A DNA stretch of 64,000 nucleotides. Origin: Paracoccus kondratievae (lineage in GTDB: Bacteria > Pseudomonadota > Alphaproteobacteria > Rhodobacterales > Rhodobacteraceae). The stretch covers positions 1 to 64,000 of the forward strand of contig NZ_CP045073.1 of assembly GCF_009301415.1 (NCBI RefSeq), in the 5' to 3' direction. How positions within the stretch are numbered: the stretch's first letter is position 1; every line of letters begins with the position of its first letter. Made by a program: the position numbers and the translations under genes. A model generated the notes under the pieces. That model was given only the letters and a program-made list of their open reading frames with translations. It did no database searches and was not told the DNA's origin. Of this stretch, positions 26,314 through 36,540 are shown one piece after another.

Positions 26314-27918
26314 ATGACCCGTCTGTTCCTCACTACCGCACTGGTTGCAGGGCTTGCCCTGCCCGCTTTTGCCGTCCAGCCCGCCGAAGGTGAAAAGCTG
26401 GCCGAGAATCAGAGCTATACCTTCTGGCTGCTGGACGCGATCAAGACGACCGACCCGCAGAAGAACACCGATGTCGAAGGTTCGGATGTCCTGCGTCAGC
26501 TGTTCGAGGGGCTGATGAACGAGGACGGCCATGGCGCCCCTGTACCCGGTGTGGCGACGGGTTTTGATCTGTCCGAGGACAAGCTGACCTATACGTTCCA
26601 CCTGCGCCCCGAGGCGAAATGGTCAAACGGCGATCCGGTCACGGCGCATGATTTCGTCTATGCCTGGCGGCGGCTGGCCGATCCGGCGACCGCAGCGGAA
26701 TACGCGTGGTACATGGAGCTGATGAACGTCGAAAATGCCACCGCCATCGTCAAGGGCGAGAAAAAGCCCGACGAACTGGGCGTCAAGGCCGCCGATGACC
26801 ACACGCTTGAGGTGCGGCTGACCACCCCCACCCCCTATTTTCCGAAAATGGTCACGCATCCCTCGACCTTCCCGGTCAACCAGAAGGTGGTCGAGGCCGG
26901 GGGCGACAACTGGACGCAGCCGGGCAAGCTGGTCGGCAACGGCGCTTTCGTGCTGAAAAGCCATGACCTCGGCGTGCAGATCAGCATGGACAAGAACCCC
27001 GAATACTGGGACGCCGCCAATGTCGTCATGGAGCATATCAAGGGCCTGACGGTGAATGACAACAACGTAGCACTGACCCGCTATCAGGCGGGTGAGCTGG
27101 ACCGGGTGCAGATCCCTGCCGGTCAGTATCCCCGGCTTAAGGAACAGTTCCCCGATCAGGCGACCTCGATCCCGTTTTCCTGCACCTACGGCTATCTGAT
27201 GAATGTGGGCGAGAAAGGCCCCGAGGCGCTCAAGGACGCGCGGGTGCGCAAGGCGCTGAGTTATGCCATGCAGCGTGATGTGGTGGTGAACCAGATCCTG
27301 CAGGGCGGCCAGAAGCCCGCCTATAACTGGACCCATTGGGCGATCGAAGGCTTTCAGATGCCGCAGATTGATTACGCCTCGTGGTCGCAGGCCGAGCGGC
27401 TGGAAAAGGCCAAGGCGCTGCTTGCCGAGGCGGGCTATGGGCCGGACAAGCCGCTAAAGCTGACACTGCAGTACAACACCGACGAAAGCCACAAGAGGAT
27501 CGCCGTTGCCGCCCAGCAGTTCTATAAACCGCTTGGCATCGAGCTGACGCTGAACAACGTCGAATGGAAGGTACATACCGACCGGATGCAATCGGGCGAT
27601 TTCCAGATGGCCCGCTATGCGTGGTGCGCCGATTTCAACGAGGCCTCGACCTTCCTCGACTTTTTCCGTTCGACCGGGATGAACTACGGCGGCTATTCGA
27701 ACCCCGAGTTCGACAAGGTGATGGATCAGTCCAAGACCTCTGAGGACCCCAACCAGCAATATACCGCGGCCGAGCAGATCCTGGCCGAGGACATGCCGCT
27801 GGTCCCGATCTATCACTATGCCAAGGTCGACATGATCCGCGATGACATCAAGGGCCTGCCGACCATGAACGTGATGAACAACTGGTACGCCAGGAACATC
27901 TATCGCATCCAGAAATAA
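26314..27918 (+). CDS. oppA: Oligopeptide ABC transporter substrate-binding protein (OppA-like)
   Basis: Periplasmic peptide-binding protein of 534 residues. A Sec signal (MTRLFLTTALVAGLALPAFA) is followed by the SBP family 5 sequence: LDAIKTTDPQKNTDVEGSD, YTFHLRPEAKWSNGDPVTAHDF (the family signature region), NPEYWDAANV and the C-terminal MPLVPIYHYAKVDMI. It resembles OppA/MppA more than DppA. AGAGAGG lies upstream of the ATG. It is the first gene of oppA–B–C–D–F on the plus strand, with 66 bases to oppB. Confidence 0.92.
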   Translation: MTRLFLTTALVAGLALPAFAVQPAEGEKLAENQSYTFWLLDAIKTTDPQKNTDVEGSDVLRQLFEGLMNEDGHGAPVPGVATGFDLSEDKLTYTFHLRPEAKWSNGDPVTAHDFVYAWRRLADPATAAEYAWYMELMNVENATAIVKGEKKPDELGVKAADDHTLEVRLTTPTPYFPKMVTHPSTFPVNQKVVEAGGDNWTQPGKLVGNGAFVLKSHDLGVQISMDKNPEYWDAANVVMEHIKGLTVNDNNVALTRYQAGELDRVQIPAGQYPRLKEQFPDQATSIPFSCTYGYLMNVGEKGPEALKDARVRKALSYAMQRDVVVNQILQGGQKPAYNWTHWAIEGFQMPQIDYASWSQAERLEKAKALLAEAGYGPDKPLKLTLQYNTDESHKRIAVAAQQFYKPLGIELTLNNVEWKVHTDRMQSGDFQMARYAWCADFNEASTFLDFFRSTGMNYGGYSNPEFDKVMDQSKTSEDPNQQYTAAEQILAEDMPLVPIYHYAKVDMIRDDIKGLPTMNVMNNWYARNIYRIQK

Positions 27919-27984
27919 GCCATGGAGGCGACCGCCCGCACCCGGCCCTGATCCTGTCCGGCACCTGAATTCGGGAACCTGCAC

Positions 27985-28902
27985 ATGTTTGGCTTTATCT
28001 TGCGGCGGCTCGCGGTCGCCATCCCGACGCTGCTTTTGCTGATCGTCGTTTCGTTCCTGCTGATGTATGCCGCGCCAGGCGGTCCCTTCACGCAGGAACG
28101 CGCCCTGCCGCCGCAAGTGCTGGCCAACCTGAATGCCAAATACGGGCTTGATCAGCCGCTGTGGCGGCAGATCGTGGGCTATGTCTGGGGCATTGTCGCA
28201 CATTTCGACTTCGGCCCCAGCTTTGTCTATCCCGACCGTTCGGTGAACCAGATCATCGCCGCTGGTTTTCCGGTGACGCTGACCTATGGCGGCATCGCCT
28301 TTGCCGTTGCGGTGGCGGTGGGCATCAGCCTTGGCGTGGCGGCGGCGATCCGGCAGAACTCCTGGCTTGATCACCTTGCGGTCGGTATCTCGATCGGCGC
28401 GCAGGTGTTGCCGAACTTCGTCATGGCGCCTTTGCTGGTGCTGGTCTTTACGCTGTGGCTTGGCTGGCTGCCGGGCGGAGGCTGGGGCGGTCCCACCTAT
28501 TGGATCATGCCGGTCGTGGCGCTGTCGACCAGCTTCATGGCCTCTATTGCCCGTATCACCCGCAGTTCGATGCTGGAGGTACTGGGTTCAAACCATATCC
28601 GCACCGCGCGTGCCAAGGGCCTGCCCGAACGCGCGGTGATCCTGCGCCATGCGCTCCGCCCCGCGTTGTTGCCGGTCATCAGCTATCTTGGCCCGGCCTT
28701 TGTCACCATGATCACCGGTTCGGTGGTGATCGACATGTATTTCTCGACCGGAGGCATCGGCCGCAGCTTTGTCGATTCGGCGCTGAACCGCGACTATGCG
28801 GTGATGATGGGAATCACCATTCTTGTCGGTGCGCTGACCATTTTCTTCAGCCTCGTGGTCGATGTGCTTTACGCCTGGATCGACCCCAAGATCCGGTATT
28901 GA
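27985..28902 (+). CDS. oppB: OppB, oligopeptide ABC transporter permease
   Basis: Inner-membrane permease of 305 residues with six helices. The N-terminal MFGFILRRLAVAIPTLLLLIV segment is typical of OppB/DppB. The EAA loop that contacts the ATPases is visible as HIRTARAKGLPERAVILRHALRPALLP (about 210–235). It is followed three bases later by oppC. Confidence 0.95.
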   Translation: MFGFILRRLAVAIPTLLLLIVVSFLLMYAAPGGPFTQERALPPQVLANLNAKYGLDQPLWRQIVGYVWGIVAHFDFGPSFVYPDRSVNQIIAAGFPVTLTYGGIAFAVAVAVGISLGVAAAIRQNSWLDHLAVGISIGAQVLPNFVMAPLLVLVFTLWLGWLPGGGWGGPTYWIMPVVALSTSFMASIARITRSSMLEVLGSNHIRTARAKGLPERAVILRHALRPALLPVISYLGPAFVTMITGSVVIDMYFSTGGIGRSFVDSALNRDYAVMMGITILVGALTIFFSLVVDVLYAWIDPKIRY

Positions 28903-28905
28903 GCC

Positions 28906-29829
28906 ATGATTGACAGCCAGAAAATGCAGTCACTGGCCACGCGCCTGGCCCAGCCCGAGGTCAAGGGCCGCAGCCCATGGGCTGACGCGCGCCGCCGCTT
29001 TCGCCGCAACAAGGCCGCCATGGTCAGCCTGCTGGTGCTGATCCTTGTCGGGCTGTTTGCCCTGTTTGGTAATCATATCGCCGCATGGTCGAACGAAGAG
29101 ATGGACTTTTCGATCATGGGTCAGGCTGCGCAGCTTGGCGCGCCCAGCCTTGAAAACGGGCATTGGTTCGGCACTGACGATCTGGGCCGCGACCTGTTTG
29201 CCCGCACGGTGCAGGGCACGCAGATCAGCCTGATGGTCGGTCTGATCGGTGCGGGGATCGCCGTTCTTGTGGGCACGCTTTATGGCGCGACCGCGGGCTA
29301 TCTTGGCGGCCGTATCGACGCGGTGATGATGCGTACGGTCGATGTGCTGATGTCCATTCCCTATATGTTCGTGCTGATCCTGCTGCTGGTGATCTTTGGC
29401 CGGTCGATGCTGATGCTGTTTCTGGGCATCGGGCTGATCTCATGGCTCGACATGTCGCGGATCGTGCGCGGCCAGACCCTGAGCCTGAAGAACCGAGAGT
29501 TCATCGAGGCCGCCCGCGCGACCGGAGTTCCTGCCTGGCGCATCATCCTGCGCCATATCGTGCCGAACCTGATGGGCGTGGTGGCGGTCTATGCGACGCT
29601 GCTGGTGCCGCTGATGATCCTGACCGAAAGCTTTATCAGTTTCCTTGGCCTTGGCGTGCAAGAGCCACTGACCTCCTGGGGCGCGCTGATTTCCGAGGGG
29701 GCGGGGACGATGAATTACGGCACGCTCTGGCAGCTTGTTTTTCCGCTGTTCTTCTTTTGCGTCACGCTATTTGCCTTTTTCTTTGTCGGGGATGGCTTGC
29801 GCGACGCTCTGGACCCGAAGGATCGCTGA
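28906..29829 (+). CDS. oppC: OppC, oligopeptide ABC transporter permease
   Basis: Second permease, 307 residues. It has the extended cytoplasmic N-terminus of the OppC type ([21 protein letters not shown]), the periplasmic [12 protein letters not shown] motif (about 86–97), and the EAA loop [20 protein letters not shown] (about 197–216). The stop is one base before the oppD ATG. Confidence 0.95.
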   Translation: MIDSQKMQSLATRLAQPEVKGRSPWADARRRFRRNKAAMVSLLVLILVGLFALFGNHIAAWSNEEMDFSIMGQAAQLGAPSLENGHWFGTDDLGRDLFARTVQGTQISLMVGLIGAGIAVLVGTLYGATAGYLGGRIDAVMMRTVDVLMSIPYMFVLILLLVIFGRSMLMLFLGIGLISWLDMSRIVRGQTLSLKNREFIEAARATGVPAWRIILRHIVPNLMGVVAVYATLLVPLMILTESFISFLGLGVQEPLTSWGALISEGAGTMNYGTLWQLVFPLFFFCVTLFAFFFVGDGLRDALDPKDR

Positions 29830-29830
29830 C

Positions 29831-30835
29831 ATGGCATTGCTGGAAATCCGTGATCTGAAGGTGCGCTTTTCGACCGTCGAGGGCGAGGTTGCCGCCGTCA
29901 ACGGCATCGACCTTGATCTTGAGCGCGGCGAGGTGCTGGGCATCGTCGGCGAATCCGGCTCGGGCAAATCGCAGCTGGCCTTTTCGGTGATGGGGCTGCT
30001 GGCGCGAAACGGGCGTGCCTCGGGTTCTGTGCGGTTCGAAGGGGCCGAGATCCTGAACGCTCCGCCAAAGGTGCTGAACAGCATTCGCGCCCGCCGCATT
30101 GCCATGGTGTTTCAGGACCCGATGACAAGCCTGAACCCCTATATGCGTGTCTCGGACCAGATGGCCGAGGTGCTGATGCTGCATAAGGGCATGGGCAAGC
30201 GCGAGGCAGTTGCCGAGGCTGCGCGGATGCTGGACGCGGTCCGCATCCCTGACGCGCAAGGCCGCATCAGGCTTTATCCGCATGAGTTCTCGGGCGGGAT
30301 GCGGCAGCGGGTGATGATCGCGATGGCGCTGCTTTGCCGCCCCGATCTGCTGATCGCGGATGAGCCGACGACGGCGCTGGATGTGACCGTTCAGGCGCAG
30401 ATCATGGAGCTTTTGGCCGAACTGCGCCGCGAATTCGGCATGGCGATGATCCTGATCACCCATGACCTTGGCGTCGTTGCGGGCGCTTGCGAACGGGTGA
30501 TGGTCATGTATGGCGGCCGGGTGATGGAGCGAGCGGCGGTCGCGCCGCTATTTGCCGACCCTGCCCATCCCTATACCCGGGGGCTGCTTGCCGCCATCCC
30601 GCGCGTTGATCAGCAGGGTGAACAGCTTGCCGCCATCCCCGGCAGCCCGCCGAACATGACCAACCCGCCGCCCGGCTGTCCCTTTGCGCCGCGCTGCGCC
30701 TATGTCATGCCAGCCTGCGAGGCCATGCCACCGCTTGAGGCTTTCGCCCCCGGTCGCGAGCGCGCCTGCCACGCAAACCTGGCCGTGCTGCGCAGTACCC
30801 CGCATTCCGATCTGTTGCAGGAGGCCAAGCTGTGA
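29831..30835 (+). CDS. oppD: OppD, oligopeptide ABC transporter ATPase
   Basis: ATP-binding subunit of 334 residues. Walker A is GESGSGKSQ (about 40–48), the ABC signature FSGGMRQRV (about 155–163) and Walker [13 protein letters not shown] (about 173–184). The C-terminal oligopeptide-transporter extension has the cysteines of [19 protein letters not shown], which in this family can bind an iron–sulfur cluster. The ATG at 29831 matches the family N-terminus [13 protein letters not shown]; the frame extends upstream inside oppC. Its stop overlaps the GTG start of oppF. Confidence 0.95.
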   Translation: MALLEIRDLKVRFSTVEGEVAAVNGIDLDLERGEVLGIVGESGSGKSQLAFSVMGLLARNGRASGSVRFEGAEILNAPPKVLNSIRARRIAMVFQDPMTSLNPYMRVSDQMAEVLMLHKGMGKREAVAEAARMLDAVRIPDAQGRIRLYPHEFSGGMRQRVMIAMALLCRPDLLIADEPTTALDVTVQAQIMELLAELRREFGMAMILITHDLGVVAGACERVMVMYGGRVMERAAVAPLFADPAHPYTRGLLAAIPRVDQQGEQLAAIPGSPPNMTNPPPGCPFAPRCAYVMPACEAMPPLEAFAPGRERACHANLAVLRSTPHSDLLQEAKL

Positions 30836-31845
30836 CCGACCAGCCCTTGCTAGAGGCGCGCGATCTGCGCGTCACGTTCCAGCTTCCCGGACAAGGGGCC
30901 CTGCCCTGGGCCAAGCCGCGCCTGCTTCATGCGGTCGGGGGTGTCGATTTCACCCTGATGCCGGGCGAGACTTTGGGGGTTGTCGGCGAATCCGGTTCGG
31001 GCAAGTCCACGCTGGCGCGGGCGCTGATCGGTCTTGCCCCGGCAGATGGACAGGCGATCTGGCAGGATGGCACCAATCTGATCGGCCTGTCTCCGCGTCG
31101 GATGATGCGCTATCGCAGCCAGATCCAGATGGTATTTCAGGACCCGTTGGCCAGCCTTAACCCGCGCATGACCGTAGGCCAGATCATCGCCGAACCTTTG
31201 ACCACCCATCACAAGGGCCTTGGCCGTGACGAGGTCCGCCGCCGGGTCAAAGACATGATGGATCGGGTCGGCCTGTTGCCGAACCAGATCAACCGCTATC
31301 CGCATGAATTCAGCGGCGGTCAATGTCAGCGCATCGGCATTGCCCGGGCGTTGATCGTGCAGCCGAAACTGGTGATCTGCGATGAACCGGTCTCGGCATT
31401 GGATGTCTCGATTCAGGCGCAGGTCATCAACCTGCTGGCCGAGTTGCAGCGCGATCTGGGGCTGGCGCTGATCTTTATCGCGCATGATCTGTCGGTGGTG
31501 AAACATATCAGCGACCGGGTTCTGGTGATGTATCTGGGCCGGGTGATGGAGCTTGCCGGCGCAGACCAGCTATATGCCGATCCCCAGCACCCCTATACGC
31601 AGGCGCTGTTGTCAGCCGTGCCGATCCCCGACCCGGAGCTTGAGCGGGACAAGCGTATCATCCCGCTTAGCGGAGAGCTGCCCTCGCCCATGAACCCGCC
31701 CTCGGGCTGCGTATTCCGCACCCGGTGTCCGCGCGCGCAGGAGCGTTGTGCCCTGGATCGCCCTGATCTTACGGGTGGTGCACATCTGACCGCCTGCCAT
31801 TATCCCGGCGCGCTTAGTCCCGAAGAGCTGACGGTGAGCATCTGA
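30832..31845 (+). CDS. oppF: OppF, oligopeptide ABC transporter ATPase
   Basis: Second ATPase, 337 residues, starting with GTG in a four-base overlap with oppD. Motifs are Walker [11 protein letters not shown] (about 53–62), signature [12 protein letters not shown] (about 160–171) and Walker [12 protein letters not shown] (about 180–190). The C-terminal extension has [17 protein letters not shown] with the paired cysteines of the family. Last gene of the opp operon; I saw no convincing terminator in the 56 bases before the next gene. Confidence 0.95.
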   Translation: MTDQPLLEARDLRVTFQLPGQGALPWAKPRLLHAVGGVDFTLMPGETLGVVGESGSGKSTLARALIGLAPADGQAIWQDGTNLIGLSPRRMMRYRSQIQMVFQDPLASLNPRMTVGQIIAEPLTTHHKGLGRDEVRRRVKDMMDRVGLLPNQINRYPHEFSGGQCQRIGIARALIVQPKLVICDEPVSALDVSIQAQVINLLAELQRDLGLALIFIAHDLSVVKHISDRVLVMYLGRVMELAGADQLYADPQHPYTQALLSAVPIPDPELERDKRIIPLSGELPSPMNPPSGCVFRTRCPRAQERCALDRPDLTGGAHLTACHYPGALSPEELTVSI

Positions 31846-31901
31846 CAAATACAGTCGGAATCAGGTTGCTGCCGGGGTGGCGCCTGGCGCAACATGCCGC
31901 C

Positions 31902-32387
31902 ATGAAAAAGGATCCGATTCGCGAAACCACCGATGAGGCCCGCGACCTTGCCCGGCAATTGCTGGCGCAGGCGCGGCATGCCAGCCTTGGTACGATTGAC
32001 CCTGAAACGGGAGTGCCGCTTGTTACCCGCATCGCCTTGCAGACCGATGCCGATGGTGCGCCGCTTGCGCTTTTGTCCGGGCTTGCGGCGCATACGCGGG
32101 CGCTGGCTGCGGATCCGCGTGCCGGTCTGTTGATCGTGGCCGATGTCGCCAAGGGTGATGCCATGACCCACGCGCGACTGTCGATCCTTGGCCGCGCCGT
32201 TCCCGCCCCTGCGGATACAGAGCGTCGTGCGCGCTGGCTTACCCGTGACCCCAAGGCCAAGGTCTATTTCGACCTACCAGACTTTCGCTTCTGGCGGATC
32301 GAGCCGGTCTCGGGTCTGCTGAATGGCGGGTTTGGTCAGGCTTTCCGCCTGCTGCCATCAGACATGCTGAACCCCCCGGCAGAGTGA
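31902..32387 (+). CDS. HugZ-like FMN-binding split-barrel protein
   Basis: A 161-residue protein of the pyridoxamine 5'-phosphate oxidase-like family. Helix EARDLARQLLAQARHASLGTI leads into the split-barrel strands (PLVTRIALQTDADGAPLALLSGLAAHTRAL), then RLSILGRAV and the FRFWRIEPVSGLLNGGFGQAF segment typical of the HugZ branch, some of which degrade heme. Only the barrel is present; the C-terminal DUF2470 extension of longer HugZ proteins is missing. The ATG at 31902 begins MKKDPIRETTDEA; a TTG at 31866 is less likely. Substrate unknown. Confidence 0.75.
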   Translation: MKKDPIRETTDEARDLARQLLAQARHASLGTIDPETGVPLVTRIALQTDADGAPLALLSGLAAHTRALAADPRAGLLIVADVAKGDAMTHARLSILGRAVPAPADTERRARWLTRDPKAKVYFDLPDFRFWRIEPVSGLLNGGFGQAFRLLPSDMLNPPAE

Positions 32388-32425
32388 TCCGCCGGGGAAA
32401 GTACGGTGGTCGCGCAGGGTGACGG

Positions 32426-34720
32426 TCAGTCCGGGTTGTCCATGCGCAGACGCAGGCTGACCGATCCACGGGCCGCTGTGCTCCAATGCAACGCCACCTG
32501 CCGGCGGGTCGATCCCAGTGCGGACTGCACCCATGGCATTTCGAAAACAGGCTTGTTCGCGGCATTGGTGATCTGGCTGGTCGCCACGACCGACTGAACG
32601 TTGCGCACCCATCCGTTAAAGGGCAACGCCGTATCCACCGTAATCACCCAACGGTTTGAAGCCGTCCCTTGGGTAAAGGCGACATCGACCGGGTTCGCAA
32701 CATAGGTGTTCACGCCGTTGAACATGTTACCCTGAAACTGGATGTTGCGCATGCGCTGATAGTTAAGGTCGGCGAAACTGGTATCGACGCTGTCGATACG
32801 GTTGACCTTATTGTACAGCGACTTGAACACATTGCCCATCACGGCAAGGCCGTGGATGAAATGCCCCGCACCATAAGGTTTGACGACCAGCCAGTTAAAA
32901 CCCTCGGTCGTGTTCGAGGCAAGAAAGGTGTTGCCGGTTATGGTCAGGCCGCCGAATGAATATTCATCCCCCTCAAACTTCGGACTGGGGTCGTGCTCAT
33001 TCGTCCACTCGATCGAGCAGTTGTCGATATAGTTGCCGGTCACCGTGGTCTGCGCGTTGGTCTGCGTTAGCACCAGCCCGCCAAAACGCAGGCCGTTCTG
33101 GGCGTTGTCACCCTGAAACCAATGGTTGCCCTCGATGATATGGCCGCCCCCGTTCATCACCGCAAAATGCGCAAAGCGAATAAAGCGGCTGTGACGGATC
33201 TTGGTGTCGTTGTTGTTGACGTTCAGTGCAATGGTCGAACGGTTCTGCGCCAGATCGCCCATTTCGTTTGACAGAAACTCACAGCGGTCAACCAGCATAC
33301 CTTGACAGGATGACCCGATCGAGGTGATGCCGCGATCCTTGGGCCGGGTGAAATAGCAGTCGCGGAAACAGTTCAGCGAACCACTTTTTGCTAGCATGAC
33401 GCCGCTTGCATTTCCGTCGAGCAGGAATTCGATATCGTCGAAATTCAGTCGGCTGAGATGCTCCATATCCGAAAAGTCGAGCGCATAGCGGTAGCGCACA
33501 AAGGTATAGTTGCGCGTCCCCGCCCCGCCATAAAGCGGCTGTGAAAGGGTCAGCGTGCCTGCGGCCACGTTCTTGTCCAGCACATAGACCTCGCGCCCGA
33601 CACCGCTCCCGATGATGCGAGAGCCGATCTCGATATTCGCGACATTGGCGACGGCAGTCAGGTTCAGCGACCGGGCCGGGTTAAAGGTCGCGGTTGAAGT
33701 CACCGTCCGGCTGTCCCATGCCGGGCCGGGCACGATGCTGATCTGCCCGTTCGAGATCACCCGGCGGTTGGAAAAGCTGGTCAGGCCCGGCGCGGCATCG
33801 GCCATGGTGATCGGCGCGGTCAGGTTCACGTTACGGCCGCACAGATCCAGCACAGAATGGTCAGTATAGCCGAACAGCGCCTGTAGCGCGCGCCTCAGCC
33901 CCTCGGTTTCATCGCCGAAAGCCGCTGCATAGGTCGGATAGTCAAAGCTGCGCAGCAATGCCAGACGCGCGCTGCGCGGCATACGCAGGGTGCCGACGAA
34001 ACGGGTGGGAGAGGTCAGGCTAAGATCCGAGCCGATAAAATAGCTCCCTTCGGGCACGAGGACCTGCCTTCCTGCGGCGGCCTGATCGGCTGCAAGGAAC
34101 GCGGCGCGGTCGTTCGTCTTGCCATCGCCCACGGCGCCGAAATCGCGCACATCGACCCAGTCAAGCATACCCGGCACAAAAGCGGCAGTGACATCCTCGA
34201 TCAAGATGCTTTCAATACGGATCGAGCCGTTATTGTCGCCGATCAGGTCCAGACCAAAATGGCCAAAAGTGGCGTTGCGCCCCCAGGGCATGTCCACGCC
34301 CTCGCGTTGGCCGGTGCCGACGATGGCTGCGATCTCGACGACCTCGCCATAACCCGGCAGCGTAACAGCCGGGCCGGTCTGAGACACGCCGCCGACATTG
34401 TTTCCCGCGGCATTGCCGGCAAAGCCCGCAATACGCACCTGCGGCAGGTTCCCCGCGATTGCCTTGACCCGGGCCGAGATGCGCAAATAGCTGCCCGGAT
34501 TGATCGGGGTGCGTTTCATGTAGCGGATGCGGGTTTCGGTGTCTTGCTTAAGGATCTCAAGACAACTGCCGAAATCTTCGTCAGCAGGGACGATGGCGGC
34601 GTTTGCGGCCCCCGCCCAGGTCGGCGATCCCGGCCGGCCATCGGTCCGGGACCACAGATTCAACCCCTGCCGAAATGCGCGCGGCATCAGCGACTGGTTT
34701 CCGATGATCGCAAAGGTCAT
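32426..34720 (-). CDS. Large right-handed beta-helix protein (pectate-lyase-like fold)
   Basis: A 764-residue protein. Residues about 1–185 form a beta-rich N-terminal domain (GLNLWSRTDGRPGSP, VRIAGFAG, GHFGLDLIGDN). Then WVDVRDFGAVGDGKTNDRAAF (about 188–208) is the start motif of pectate-lyase-superfamily and phage tail-spike beta-helices, followed by about 400 residues of Asn- and Gly-rich coils (GNHWFQGDNAQNG, TVTGNYIDNCS, GGLTITGNTF) and a C-terminal beta domain. There is no signal peptide. CAGGAGAG precedes the ATG at 34720. It stands alone. Similar proteins occur in Rhodobacterales; a role in polysaccharide binding or as a spike is an inference, and no catalytic residues could be assigned. 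Confidence 0.7.
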   Translation of the reverse strand: MTFAIIGNQSLMPRAFRQGLNLWSRTDGRPGSPTWAGAANAAIVPADEDFGSCLEILKQDTETRIRYMKRTPINPGSYLRISARVKAIAGNLPQVRIAGFAGNAAGNNVGGVSQTGPAVTLPGYGEVVEIAAIVGTGQREGVDMPWGRNATFGHFGLDLIGDNNGSIRIESILIEDVTAAFVPGMLDWVDVRDFGAVGDGKTNDRAAFLAADQAAAGRQVLVPEGSYFIGSDLSLTSPTRFVGTLRMPRSARLALLRSFDYPTYAAAFGDETEGLRRALQALFGYTDHSVLDLCGRNVNLTAPITMADAAPGLTSFSNRRVISNGQISIVPGPAWDSRTVTSTATFNPARSLNLTAVANVANIEIGSRIIGSGVGREVYVLDKNVAAGTLTLSQPLYGGAGTRNYTFVRYRYALDFSDMEHLSRLNFDDIEFLLDGNASGVMLAKSGSLNCFRDCYFTRPKDRGITSIGSSCQGMLVDRCEFLSNEMGDLAQNRSTIALNVNNNDTKIRHSRFIRFAHFAVMNGGGHIIEGNHWFQGDNAQNGLRFGGLVLTQTNAQTTVTGNYIDNCSIEWTNEHDPSPKFEGDEYSFGGLTITGNTFLASNTTEGFNWLVVKPYGAGHFIHGLAVMGNVFKSLYNKVNRIDSVDTSFADLNYQRMRNIQFQGNMFNGVNTYVANPVDVAFTQGTASNRWVITVDTALPFNGWVRNVQSVVATSQITNAANKPVFEMPWVQSALGSTRRQVALHWSTAARGSVSLRLRMDNPD

Positions 34721-34814
34721 GCCAATTCTCTCCTGTTCCAGAACTTGCGAGGCGTTTGCCCGCGCGGTCTGGCTGGAATTTGGCAATGCCGCGTTAACCA
34801 GTCGTTAACTATGC

Positions 34815-34838
34815 GCGCGCGGCAACAGGGCCGCGCGC
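34815..34838 (-). terminator. Weak candidate terminator after lysS
   Basis: GCGCGCGGC and GCCGCGCGC pair perfectly over nine bases with a six-base loop, about 20 bases beyond the lysS stop. There is no T-run on either side, so this may be only a stable hairpin. Confidence 0.35.
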
Positions 34839-34858
34839 AACATCAATGTCTGGCTGAA

Positions 34859-36451
34859 TCAGGCGGCCGGACCGTCCGTCAGCTCTCCGGCCAGGGCGCG
34901 CTCGATCAGCGCGCGGGTTTCATTGACGCCGTAAAGCGCAATAAAACCGCCGAAACGTGGCCCCTGATCGGCACCCAGCAGGACCTGATAAAGCGCCTGG
35001 AACCAGTCCCGCATCGGCTCGAACCCATGCTCGCGGCCGATGGCAAAGACCATGGTTTGCAACGCTTCGGCATCAACGGGCTGATCCCAGCTTGCCAGTC
35101 GGCCGGCCAGATCCTCAAGCGCGCGACGCTCGACTTCGGTCGGCGCCCGGTAAACACGGGCCGGCGCGACAAAGTCGTTAAAATAGCGAACTGCGAATTC
35201 GGCAGCCTGGTCCAGCGCCGGATGCGTCTCGGGGCTGGCCTCGGGCGCATAGCGGCGGATAAAGCCCCAAAGCCCGTGCTTGTCCTTTGCCCCCGCGACC
35301 GAGGCCAGGTTCAGCAGCATCTGGAACGGCACGACCATGCTCGATTCAGGCACATTGCCGCCATGGATGTGCCAGACCGGGTTGGCCAGCTGCTGATCCA
35401 GCGTTTGATCGGGATAGGCCCGCAGCTGCTGATGATATTCGTCCACCGCCTTGGGGATCACGTCGAAATACATCCGCTTTGCCGTCTTGGGCTTCTGATA
35501 CATGAAGTAGGACAGGCTTTCGGTCGCCGCATAGGTCAGCCATTCGTCGATCGACAGGCCGTTCCCTTTGGATTTGCTGATCTTTTGCCCGTGCTGGTCA
35601 AGGAACAGCTCATAGGTGAAATGCTCTGGCTTACGCCCGCCCAGGATCTCGCAAATGCTGTCGTAGATCGGTGTGTTGGTCGAGTGGTCTTTGCCATACA
35701 TCTCGAAATCGACGTCAAGCGCGGCCCAGCGGGCACCGAAGTCCGGCTTCCACTGCAATTTCACATGACCGCCGGTGATGGGCAGCGTCAGTTCGTCGCC
35801 ATCCTCGTCGTCAAAGGTGATGGTGCCGCCCTTGGCATCGACATGCTTGATCGGCACATACAGCACCCGACCCGATTTGGGGCTGATCGGCAGGAAGCAG
35901 GAATAGGTTTGCTGGCGCTCTTCGCGCAGCGAGGCAAGCATGACCTCCATGATCGCGTCGTATTTCTCGGCCGCTTTCAGCAGGGTCGCATCGAACTGCC
36001 CCGATTTGTAAAACCCGGTGGCGCTGATGAACTCATACTCAAAGCCGAAAGTGTCAAGAAACCGGCGCAGCATGGCGTTGTTATGGGCGCCAAAGCTGTC
36101 GTATTCGCCAAAGGGATCGGGCACCGAGGTCAGCGGCTTTTGCAGGTGCTGGCGCAGCATGTCGGTGTTCGGCACGTTGTCGGGCACTTTGCGCATGCCG
36201 TCCATGTCGTCCGAAAAGCAGAAAAGCCGTGTCGGAATATCCGAGATGATCTCAAAGGCGCGACGGATCATCGTCGTGCGCGCCACCTCGCCAAAGGTGC
36301 CGATATGGGGCAAACCCGAGGGGCCATAGCCGGTCTGGAACAGCACGTAACCCTTTTCGGGATCCTTCTTTTCATAGCGTTTCAGCACGCGGCGGGCCTC
36401 TTCAAAGGGCCAGGCCTTGGATTTCATCGCGGCATCACGCAGGGCGGTCAT
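34859..36451 (-). CDS. lysS: Class I lysyl-tRNA synthetase
   Basis: Charges tRNA-Lys. This is the archaeal-type class I enzyme (530 residues), not the class II LysRS of most bacteria. The class I ATP-site motifs are PSGLPHIGT (about 44–52, HIGH) and KISKSKGNG (about 290–300, KMSKS). Other family stretches are [14 protein letters not shown] and [15 protein letters not shown]. Class I LysRS is normal in many Alphaproteobacteria. The gene is transcribed alone; the small TerB-like gene is divergent, about 90 bases away. Confidence 0.96.
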   Translation of the reverse strand: MTALRDAAMKSKAWPFEEARRVLKRYEKKDPEKGYVLFQTGYGPSGLPHIGTFGEVARTTMIRRAFEIISDIPTRLFCFSDDMDGMRKVPDNVPNTDMLRQHLQKPLTSVPDPFGEYDSFGAHNNAMLRRFLDTFGFEYEFISATGFYKSGQFDATLLKAAEKYDAIMEVMLASLREERQQTYSCFLPISPKSGRVLYVPIKHVDAKGGTITFDDEDGDELTLPITGGHVKLQWKPDFGARWAALDVDFEMYGKDHSTNTPIYDSICEILGGRKPEHFTYELFLDQHGQKISKSKGNGLSIDEWLTYAATESLSYFMYQKPKTAKRMYFDVIPKAVDEYHQQLRAYPDQTLDQQLANPVWHIHGGNVPESSMVVPFQMLLNLASVAGAKDKHGLWGFIRRYAPEASPETHPALDQAAEFAVRYFNDFVAPARVYRAPTEVERRALEDLAGRLASWDQPVDAEALQTMVFAIGREHGFEPMRDWFQALYQVLLGADQGPRFGGFIALYGVNETRALIERALAGELTDGPAA

Positions 36452-36540
36452 CGGGAGTTCTCCATTTCACAGGCTTTTCCCCGTATTGAAATGAGGCGGA
36501 TTGGTCAATAATTACGCCCGCAAACCGACGGAGAGAAGTG

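Noticed and set aside
34259-36511. 750-residue plus-strand frame opposite lysS and the beta-helix gene
   Set aside because: Longer than the real genes, but it spans two opposite-strand genes and an intergenic gap and has no recognisable motif.
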